A stretch of DNA of 21,294 nucleotides, from assembly GCA_003506735.1 (NCBI GenBank), contig DNYS01000017.1, positions 4,356-25,649 on the forward strand, read 5' to 3'. This DNA is from Nitrospinota bacterium (lineage in GTDB: Bacteria > UBA8248). The translations under genes and the position numbers were made by a program. The notes beneath the pieces are model-generated. The model saw only the letters and a list, made by a program, of their open reading frames with translations, ran no database searches and had not been told where the DNA came from. Positions 17,249 through 21,294 of this stretch are shown piece after piece; the first letter of the stretch is position 1, and every line of letters starts with the position of its first letter.

Positions 17249-18133
17249 ATGCGAAAAATCAAGGTCGGCGTCGTCGGTCTCGGAAACATGGGCGGGGGCA
17301 TCGCCCGGAACATCGTCAAGGCCAAATTCCCCCTCGGCGTCTGGGACACCTCCCCCAAAGCCCTAGAGCCCTTCGAGGGCATAAAAGACGTCCTCATCGC
17401 CCCCCCCGGCGAGATGGCCCGCGTCTGCGCCGCCATCATCTTCGTCGTCCCCGCCACGCCCGAAATCGCCGCCTGCCTGGGCGGCAAGACCGGCGTCCTT
17501 GCCAACGCCCGCCCCGGCCTTGTCCTCTACGACTTCACCACCTCCGATCCAACCGCCACCAAAGCGCTCGCCCGCCGCGCCGCCAGGGCCGGATGCGCCT
17601 ACCTCGACGCCGGCATGAGCGGGGGCGCAGCCGGAGCCGCCGCCGGCACCCTCACCCTCATGATGGGCGGCGATCCCAAAGCCCTCGCCCGCACCCGCCG
17701 CTACCTCAAACCCTTCACCGCCAAAATCTTCCACCTCGGCGAAAGCGGCGCCGGTCACACTTTAAAACTCATCCACAACATGGTCTGCCACTCCATCTTC
17801 ATGGCCACCTGCGAGGGCGGGCGCATGGCCGAGCGCGCCGGCATCTCCCTCGCCGACATGGTTGAAGTCTTCAACGCCGCCAACGCCCGGAGCTACGCCT
17901 CCGAAGTCCGCTTCCCCCGCCACATCCTCACCCAAAAATGGGACGCCCGCTCCCGCGTCTACAACCTCCACAAGGACCTCGCCATGGCCGTCGCCCTCGG
18001 CAAAAAGCTGGGCGCCCAGGTCTCCCACGGCCAGGCCACCCTCGATTTTCTCCAAAAAGCCATGGCCCTTGGCATGAGCGAGAAGGACTATGCGCTGCTG
18101 TACCAGGATTTTGAGAAGGTAAGGAAAGGGTAG
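17249..18133 (+). CDS. 3-hydroxyisobutyrate dehydrogenase-like NAD(P)-dependent beta-hydroxyacid dehydrogenase
   Basis: The product has 294 residues, the family's normal length. The Rossmann motif GVVGLGNMGGGIARNIVKA has Gly10, Gly12 and Gly15; the substrate loop is DAGMSGGAAGAAAGTL; the catalytic Lys173 lies in GAGHTLKLIHN with Asn177. These enzymes oxidise or reduce 3-hydroxy acids with NAD(P). The exact substrate cannot be told. The coding strand is markedly C-rich (third positions mostly C), unlike the G-leaning genes before and after it, which suggests a different origin. It follows the flavoprotein gene by 83 bp and has its own ribosome site, so it may have its own promoter. Confidence 0.9.
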   Translation: MRKIKVGVVGLGNMGGGIARNIVKAKFPLGVWDTSPKALEPFEGIKDVLIAPPGEMARVCAAIIFVVPATPEIAACLGGKTGVLANARPGLVLYDFTTSDPTATKALARRAARAGCAYLDAGMSGGAAGAAAGTLTLMMGGDPKALARTRRYLKPFTAKIFHLGESGAGHTLKLIHNMVCHSIFMATCEGGRMAERAGISLADMVEVFNAANARSYASEVRFPRHILTQKWDARSRVYNLHKDLAMAVALGKKLGAQVSHGQATLDFLQKAMALGMSEKDYALLYQDFEKVRKG

Positions 18134-18143
18134 GGGTAGGGGG
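18122..18143 (+). repeat. G-run cluster across the dehydrogenase stop codon
   Basis: Runs of two, three, four and five G occur at 18123-18124, 18128-18130, 18133-18136 and 18139-18143, separated by AAA or TA, and they overlap the TAG stop. Such spacing can fold as a two-tetrad G-quadruplex in DNA or RNA. Function is unproven. Confidence 0.4.
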
Positions 18144-18188
18144 AATTATTCTTCGGTTAGATTCAGGACATGCAATTGTGGAGAGGTA

Positions 18189-18360
18189 ATGGAATACCCA
18201 AATCCTAAAAATGAGCGAGTGAGCTATACGATGTCTAGGATTCACTCTAAGGATACCAAAATCGAGATACGGCTTAGAAAAGCAGTTTGGGCGAGAGGCC
18301 AGTGGTATAGGGAAAATTATAAAAAAGCTCCGGGGGCCCCGGACATTGCCTTTGTTGGAG
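18189..18360 (+). pseudogene. Truncated very-short-patch-repair endonuclease (Vsr) fragment
   Basis: The frame encodes SYTMSRIHSKDTKIEIRLRK, then ARGQWYRENYKKAPGAPDIAF, which matches the N-terminal ~50 residues of Vsr mismatch endonucleases; Asp52 corresponds to catalytic Asp51 of E. coli Vsr. Similarity is lost after about codon 57, exactly where the GCFWH block with the active-site His and zinc Cys residues should come. The reading frame runs on to a stop at 18450-18452 without family features. GGAGAGG at 18180-18186 precedes the ATG. Base composition here is much richer in A/T than in the neighbours, a sign of foreign origin. No cytosine methyltransferase gene is adjacent, although vsr normally accompanies one. 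The fragment cannot make an active enzyme. Confidence 0.75.
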
Positions 18361-18364
18361 TGGT

Positions 18365-18419
18365 AGTTGACGTGGGCCATCTCGATGGGGCGGATACCAG
18401 GACTGTTCGGTTCGCTCAT
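18365..18419 (-). pseudogene. Possible 5' stub of a gene on the minus strand (VOC/glyoxalase-like start)
   Basis: On the minus strand GGGAGA stands six bases before an ATG (18419-18417). The first codons read MSEPNSPGIRPIEMAHVNYH, which resembles the opening strand of VOC-fold (glyoxalase/dioxygenase) proteins. The resemblance ends at about 18362, where the sequence becomes the inverted copy of the Vsr fragment. If real, this is the first ~19 codons of a gene whose remainder was deleted. The match is short, so this is tentative. Confidence 0.25.
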
Positions 18420-18485
18420 TTGATTCTCCCGGCCCGGCAGGCGAATTTTTAGATTTTTCCCGGTTTAGGGATTATCGGCGATTTC

Positions 18486-18517
18486 GAGGGTTCCTGAAAG
18501 AGAGGGTTCCCGAAAGA
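18486..18517 (+). repeat. Tandem direct repeat, 2 x 16 bp
   Basis: GAGGGTTCCTGAAAGA (18486-18501) is followed directly by GAGGGTTCCCGAAAGA (18502-18517), with one mismatch. It lies between the broken-gene scar and the RidA gene. It could be a pair of regulator half-sites or a slippage product. Confidence 0.85.
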
Positions 18518-18520
18518 GCG

Positions 18521-18559
18521 GGCCCGGCGGTCCGGGTACCCAATGGGGCCGGGCCTTTG
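18521..18559 (+). terminator. GC-rich hairpin, possible intrinsic terminator
   Basis: GGCCCGGC (18521-18528) is the exact inverted complement of GCCGGGCC (18548-18555). The 19-base loop itself contains further complementary bases and the 8-bp palindrome GGGTACCC (18534-18541). TTTGT follows the right arm. This would stop + strand transcription before the RidA gene; the short T tract makes it only a moderate candidate. Confidence 0.4.
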
Positions 18560-18617
18560 TCCGGGCGCGGCTCATCGCGCATGATGGTCCAATAACCCGA
18601 ACCGTCCCGTCCCCGAA

Positions 18618-18624
18618 AAGGAGG
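18618..18624 (+). promoter_or_regulatory. Strong Shine-Dalgarno site of the RidA gene
   Basis: AAGGAGG, extended to AAGGAGGAGG, lies a few bases before the ATG at 18633 and fixes the start. It is the best ribosome site in the window, suggesting that the gene is well translated. Confidence 0.7.
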
Positions 18625-18632
18625 AGGCCGCC

Positions 18633-19067
18633 ATGTTCCAGGTCCACCATCTCATGCCCGAGGGAATGTTCGCCCGCGTCATCGGCGGGAATCCGATTTA
18701 CTCGTCCGTCATCGTCGTCGAGGCGTCCGATCATGCGCGGGTCCATATCGCGGGCCAGGTGGCGGCCGGGCCGGGGGGGGAGGCGATCGGCAGGGGGGAT
18801 ATGCGCGCCCAGATCCGCGCGGTGTGCGAGTGCATCCGCGCGGGGCTCGAGCACGTGGGCGCGGATTTTTCGAACGTGGTGCGCACGGTGACGTATACGA
18901 CCGACGTGGACGAGTATTTCCGCTGCCAGGATGTGCGATTCGAGTATTTCACCCATCCCGCCCCGACGAGCACGCTCCTGGGCGTTTCGCGCCTGGCGGA
19001 CCCGGATTTCCTGGTCGAGATCGAGGCTGAGGCCGTGATCGGGCTGGATCGGCTCCGCCTCCCCTGA
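18633..19067 (+). CDS. RidA (YjgF/YER057c/UK114) family protein, non-canonical
   Basis: The product has 144 residues. The RidA fold is recognised from VHIAGQVAAGP, a central helix (RAQIRAVCECIRAGLEHVGA), DFSNVVRTVTYTTDVDEYF and the terminal strand FLVEIEAEAVIG. RidA enzymes hydrolyse reactive enamine/imine intermediates using an Arg in a PARxxVEV segment (Arg105 in E. coli RidA). Here the equivalent segment is PTSTLLGVSRL, with Ser113 in place of the Arg, so the usual 2-aminoacrylate deaminase activity is unlikely; several Rid subfamilies are known to lack it. The gene is monocistronic, with GC-rich spacer before it and IS remnants after it. Confidence 0.88.
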   Translation: MFQVHHLMPEGMFARVIGGNPIYSSVIVVEASDHARVHIAGQVAAGPGGEAIGRGDMRAQIRAVCECIRAGLEHVGADFSNVVRTVTYTTDVDEYFRCQDVRFEYFTHPAPTSTLLGVSRLADPDFLVEIEAEAVIGLDRLRLP

Positions 19068-19149
19068 GCCGGCCATGAGCCGGGCCCGGAGCCGGGGAGG
19101 GGGAGATTGAAGGGGGGATGCGCCCTGGCCCGGAGATTCGGACGCGCGG

Positions 19150-19495
19150 AAGGCATGAGGGCTGGCGGGTGAACCACAAGCGTGTAGAGAGGATCTGGCG
19201 AAGAGAGGGCCTCAAGATTCCCCGGAGACAGCCCAAGCGGGGATGGCTCTGGCTGAATGATGGTTCATGCGTGAGGAGGAGGCCCGAGAGACGGAATCAT
19301 GTGTGTGCGTATGACTTCTGTGTGGAACGCACGCGGGATGGACGCCCGGTTCGGATGCTCGTGGTGGTGGATGAGTTCACGCGGGAGTGTCTGTCGATAG
19401 ATGTGGCCAGAAAGCTCACGTCCGAGGATGTTCTGGACCGTCTGACAGAACTCTTCGTCCGGCTTGGCGTTCCGGGCCATATCCGCTCGGACAAC
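19150..19495 (+). pseudogene. IS3-family transposase (orfB) fragment, left part
   Basis: Codons from about 19155 encode EGWRVNHKRVERIWRREGLK, then WLNDGSCV, the first catalytic Asp in AYDF (Asp codon 19313-19315), DEFTREC and VPGHIRSDN, where the second catalytic Asp lies (19490-19492). This is the rve integrase core of an IS3-family orfB, probably of the IS407-like branch. OrfA, the N-terminal part of orfB and the left end of the element are missing, so it was truncated before or during arrival next to the RidA gene; the left breakpoint is uncertain by about 20 bp. The frame is interrupted exactly after AAC at 19495 by the IS110 element and resumes at 21145. Translation beyond 19495 enters IS110 DNA and is not transposase. 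Confidence 0.88.
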
Positions 19496-19501
19496 GTACT
19501 A
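19496..19501 (+). repeat. GTACTA at the left element end
   Basis: The same hexamer is found at 21138-21143. It is taken as part of the element, not as a target duplication, because keeping one copy would add two codons inside the conserved IS3 motif. Confidence 0.7.
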
Positions 19502-19508
19502 ACTGCGG

Positions 19509-19521
19509 TGTCAATGGCGGT
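19509..19521 (+). repeat. Left subterminal inverted repeat of the IS110-family element
   Basis: TGTCAATGGCGGT aligns with the reverse complement of 21114-21126 at 9 of 13 positions (TGTCA, four differing bases, CGGT). It begins 13 bases from the element end; its partner begins 18 bases from the other end. Confidence 0.5.
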
Positions 19522-19543
19522 CTTGGGTCAGCAAGTCCCCCTT

Positions 19544-19563
19544 GCCTCGAACGAGGCGTTTTT
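19544..19563 (+). terminator. Palindromic hairpin followed by five T inside the IS110 element
   Basis: GCCTCG (19544-19549) and CGAGGC (19552-19557) form a compact hairpin, followed by G and TTTTT at 19559-19563. On the + strand this looks like an intrinsic terminator, able to stop transcription entering the element from the IS3 side. On the minus strand the same hairpin could be part of a non-coding RNA. Confidence 0.5.
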
Positions 19564-19723
19564 GTTGTGGTCCAGTCCAAGTGGCTTCCACCGGTTGTGG
19601 GCTTCGCTCTTGACCATAGTGACACAAGATCCATCGGTATCGGCCGTGGTCTTCACCGTACTCAAAACAAAATACGCGCCCAAGTGGAAGGTCCGAGCAT
19701 TGTCTACTAGGTCGAATTCGCCT

Positions 19724-20980
19724 CTATGGCCCTCCTGAGCGGACTCCTCCACTTGGTATCGCCTCCTCGTGGTAGGGGCGATAGTCGGTCCCGTTCTTGA
19801 TCAATCCATGGACGACCCGGGCCACCTTGGCGGCCACCGCGCAATAGGCCTTGCGCTTGAGGTCCGGGTCCTGGGGGTTGTGCCGGATATAGCGGTCGAA
19901 CTTCGCGCGGAAGCTGTTCTCGCGCAGCCGGACCGCGGCGCTGGCGGCCATCCAGAACGCCGAGCGCAGCCTGGCGTTGCCATACTTGGAGAGCTTGGTC
20001 GCCCCCCGGAACCGCCCGGACTGTCGGGTGGACAGGTCGAGCCCGCAGAACTTGAGGAACTGCCTGTGGTGAGAGAACCGCCTCAGGTCGCCGGCTTCGG
20101 CCAGTATGGTGAGGGCGATGCCGGGCACCTGGGTGAGCCGAAAGTAGTCCGCATCTTCTTTGAAAAAATCGCATGCCGTCTGCTCGATCTGGCCTCTCAG
20201 CTGGCAGAGGGTGAGATATTCCCCCAGGACGAGGCGGAACATGGCTACGGCTTGAGAGTCCTCGGCCACCGGCAGGCCGATGGATTCCAAGGCCGTCCGG
20301 TAGAAGTCCGCCAGTATGCGGGCTTTGTTGACCTTGCGGCCCACCACGTCCCCCGCCTGGGCGATAAACGCCTCCTCGCCCAGGCGGGGGATACTGGTCG
20401 GGATGGGAAATGCGAGGAGCAGACGGAACAGCCACTCTGAGCGGGCCGAGTGGTGGTAGGTCTGCGCCTCCGGGAAATAGAAGGGCAGATAGTGGGTCAA
20501 AAGCCTGTGCTGGACGCGGGTCTTCTCCAGGGACACCTGATGGTAGGTCTTGGAGAGCTCCTGGGCGTCGTTGATGCCGCGAAAGAGCGGGTCGTGATAG
20601 ATCTGCGTCAGGCCAACCTTGAGCAGATGGAGAATTACCTGGGCGTCCTTGGGATCGTTCTTGTCCCAGGAGTTGTGCATGGCCTCGCGGGTCCTGGCCA
20701 GCGCCACCGAAGAGATTAGCCGCACCTCGAAGCCCTGGGTCAGGAGAAAGTGAGCCAGCGGCCTGTGGTAGTTGCCCGTGGCCTCGAAGCCGACGCGAAC
20801 CGGCAGGGCGAAGCCCTTGAGGTAAACCGCAAAATCCCGGAAGTCTCTTGCTGCGTTGGCCATCTTGAAACGCTTTCGGGGTGATCCGCCCGGAGGGTCG
20901 ATAAGAACGTGGTTGCGCGCTTTGGCGATATCAATGGCGACCAAGACGCTCTCCTCGATGGTAGACTTCACATGGGTCAT
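19724..20980 (-). CDS. IS110-family transposase (DEDD recombinase)
   Basis: The product has 418 residues from the ATG at 20980-20978, with AGAGGAG (plus-strand 20989-20995) eight bases upstream; a longer open frame to 21127 has no ribosome site and no similarity in its extra residues. The N-terminal RuvC-like DEDD domain shows VLVAIDIAK (Asp17), VGFEATGNYH (Glu66) and WDKNDPKDAQV (Asp109, Asp112). The C-terminal Transposase_20 domain has TQVPGIALTILAEAGDLRRF and QSGRFRGATKLSKYGNARLR, with Ser321 as the likely catalytic nucleophile. These enzymes recombine element ends with a target under control of an element-encoded RNA. All catalytic residues are present and the frame is intact, so the copy may be active. 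Confidence 0.95.
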   Translation of the reverse strand: MTHVKSTIEESVLVAIDIAKARNHVLIDPPGGSPRKRFKMANAARDFRDFAVYLKGFALPVRVGFEATGNYHRPLAHFLLTQGFEVRLISSVALARTREAMHNSWDKNDPKDAQVILHLLKVGLTQIYHDPLFRGINDAQELSKTYHQVSLEKTRVQHRLLTHYLPFYFPEAQTYHHSARSEWLFRLLLAFPIPTSIPRLGEEAFIAQAGDVVGRKVNKARILADFYRTALESIGLPVAEDSQAVAMFRLVLGEYLTLCQLRGQIEQTACDFFKEDADYFRLTQVPGIALTILAEAGDLRRFSHHRQFLKFCGLDLSTRQSGRFRGATKLSKYGNARLRSAFWMAASAAVRLRENSFRAKFDRYIRHNPQDPDLKRKAYCAVAAKVARVVHGLIKNGTDYRPYHEEAIPSGGVRSGGP

Positions 20981-21057
20981 GGCTGGCGCTCCTCTTGCTT
21001 GAGAGTCGGGCAGAGCCCATCTTAGGGGAGCACTTGCCAACCATGACCACCGCTTTG

Positions 21058-21091
21058 GATGAGCCGGCTTCGCTCGCTCCGCCGGCTCATC
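21058..21091 (-). repeat. 11-bp perfect inverted repeat in the IS110 5' non-coding region
   Basis: GATGAGCCGGC (21058-21068) is the exact inverted complement of GCCGGCTCATC (21081-21091), with a 12-base loop. In the transposase mRNA it would form a very stable hairpin about 80 bases before the start codon. It may limit transposase expression from outside promoters, or be a stem of a structured RNA. Confidence 0.8.
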
Positions 21092-21113
21092 TTCTAAGCC
21101 AACTGCCTCATCC

Positions 21114-21126
21114 ACCGATCCTGACA
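21114..21126 (-). repeat. Right subterminal inverted repeat of the IS110-family element
   Basis: ACCGATCCTGACA is the inverted, 9-of-13 partner of the repeat at 19509-19521. It probably marks the transposase or RNA-protein recognition site near the end. Confidence 0.5.
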
Positions 21127-21137
21127 TCGTTCGTGAT

Positions 21138-21143
21138 GTACTA
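21138..21143 (+). repeat. GTACTA at the right element end
   Basis: This is the direct copy of the hexamer at 19496-19501. In the excised circle the two copies would flank a GG (TACTA-GG-TACTAA), the probable core of recombination. Confidence 0.6.
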
Positions 21144-21144
21144 G

Positions 21145-21294
21145 GGCCCTGAGTTCACCGCTCGCCGGGTGAGGGGGTGGCTCTCACGCCTCGGGGTGGA
21201 GACACTCTTCATCGAGCCGGGCAGCCCCTGGGAGAACGGCTATGTGGAATCCTTCAACGGGAAACGGCGGGATGAACTGCTCGACCGCGAGATC
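21145..21294 (+). pseudogene. IS3-family transposase (orfB) fragment, right part, continues past the window
   Basis: All 50 codons to the window end are open and continue the IS3 rve domain: GPEFTARRVRGWL, LFIEPGSPWENGYVESFNGK and RRDELLDREI. The third catalytic residue, the Glu of NGYVESFN, is here, so the IS110 insertion separates it from the two Asp residues of the left part. Apart from the insertion this part shows no decay, which points to a recent event. The rest of the gene and the right end of the IS3 element lie outside the window. Confidence 0.9.

Larger units (their letters stand above)
19502..19723 (-). ncRNA. Candidate guide (bridge/seek) RNA region of the IS110-family element
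   Basis: This is the non-coding stretch between the transposase stop and the element end, the place where IS1111-type elements encode their guide RNA. Read as RNA on the minus strand it contains GCUCGGAC (19698-19691), identical to the target flank at 19485-19492, three bases from the insertion point. Six bases away it contains ACCUAGUA (19712-19705), identical to the minus strand of the predicted circular junction TACTAGGT. A CGGCCG at 19641-19646 could supply a short second target guide across the insertion point. The RNA ends and fold are not determined, and short matches can arise by chance. Confidence 0.4.
19496..21144 (-). mobile_element. IS110-family insertion sequence (IS1111-like), apparently complete, 1649 bp
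   Basis: The ends were set by rejoining the IS3 reading frame: GAC AAC up to 19495 and GGC CCT GAG from 21145 rebuild the conserved RSDNGPEF. One G is shared, so the ends may be shifted by one base. The hexamer GTACTA stands at both ends (19496-19501, 21138-21143) in direct orientation. There are no terminal inverted repeats, as expected for IS110, but a subterminal pair exists: TGTCAATGGCGGT at 19509-19521 and the inverse ACCGATCCTGACA at 21114-21126 share TGTCA and CGGT, 9 of 13 positions. Subterminal repeats are a mark of the IS1111 subgroup. The transposase lies on the minus strand, with 164 bp before it and 228 bp after it. Confidence 0.85.
20981..21144 (-). other. 5' non-coding end of the IS110-family element
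   Basis: These 164 bp lie upstream of the transposase. They contain the ribosome site, an 11-bp hairpin and the right subterminal repeat. When the element circularises, this end is joined to the other end, which in the family often creates a promoter for the transposase. No octamer matching the target was found here, unlike in the downstream non-coding region. Confidence 0.6.

Noticed and set aside
19068..19150. An intact start of the IS3 orfB between the RidA stop and 19150
   Set aside because: A stretch reading ALARRFGRAEG in one frame faintly recalls the expected RFGYRR region, but it would need a deletion and an 8-base insertion to join the clear similarity, so the left part is treated as truncated.
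19496..19738. Extension of the IS3 transposase frame beyond 19495
   Set aside because: After RSDN the translation is IS110 non-coding DNA; the true continuation is at 21145.
20981..21127. A longer transposase starting at 21127
   Set aside because: The 49 extra residues have no similarity, the hairpin lies within them, and a good ribosome site precedes the ATG at 20980.
19496..21143. GTACTA at both ends as a 6-bp target duplication
   Set aside because: An original site with one copy would add two codons inside the conserved RSDNGPEF motif. Joining 19495 to 21145 gives the conserved motif exactly, so both copies are assigned to the element.
1..21294. CRISPR arrays, tRNA or rRNA genes, phage attachment sites
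   Set aside because: No regularly spaced repeats, tRNA-like cloverleaf or rRNA sequence was recognised by reading; a dedicated search was not possible.

Overview
The window is GC-rich bacterial chromosome. Almost every gene is on the + strand, and starts include ATG, GTG and TTG. Signal peptides, membrane-anchored vWA proteins and a secreted metallopeptidase suggest a Gram-negative-type organism. The mixture of families (DUF4175, peptidase-MA/TPR, MoxR-DUF58-BatA, UPF0261 with PEP-hydrolase-like TIM barrel) is of a kind I associate with deltaproteobacteria, Tectomicrobia/Nitrospinota-like or similar uncultured lineages. The sequence alone does not fix the taxon.

Region 1 (1-11813) is one compact co-directional cluster. 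It contains a membrane vWA/GATase-like protein (5' end outside the window), a large DUF4175-type membrane protein, a secreted TPR/HExxH metallopeptidase, a MoxR AAA+ ATPase, a DUF58 protein and a BatA-like vWA/GATase-like membrane protein. The last five genes are joined by ATGA/TTGA overlaps or gaps of 6-12 bp, so they are very probably one operon. MoxR + DUF58 + vWA proteins are a known type of ATPase/MIDAS module thought to act on assembly or activation of other proteins. The DUF4175 protein and the peptidase are probably periplasmic partners, but the substrate is unknown.

Region 2 (11956-12969) is a separate gene for an NYN-domain nuclease-like protein with an OST-HTH/LOTUS-like domain and a long basic tail.

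Region 3 (13236-18133) looks metabolic: a PEP-hydrolase-like TIM barrel, a UPF0261/Tm-1-like protein (these two are the bacterial counterparts of the two halves of plant Tm-1), an FAD-dependent oxidoreductase of the fumarate reductase/SDH flavoprotein superfamily, and a 3-hydroxyisobutyrate-dehydrogenase-like enzyme whose coding strand is unusually C-rich.

Region 4 (18134-18632) is a scar. A Vsr endonuclease gene is broken after its first ~57 codons and meets, head to head, what may be the start of another broken gene on the minus strand. Next to it are a 2 x 16 bp tandem repeat and a GC-rich hairpin. A RidA-family gene lacking the usual catalytic Arg follows (18633-19067).

Region 5 (about 19150-21294) is nested mobile DNA. 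An IS3-family transposase gene, already truncated at its 5' side, is split right after the second catalytic Asp by an apparently intact 1649 bp IS110-family element (19496-21144, transposase on the minus strand). Removing the element restores the IS3 reading frame exactly, so its ends are known almost to the base. The 228 bp downstream of the IS110 transposase carry an 8-base match to the target flank and an 8-base match to the predicted circle junction, only 6 bases apart. This is a candidate guide (bridge/seek) RNA locus and the most interesting lead in the window.
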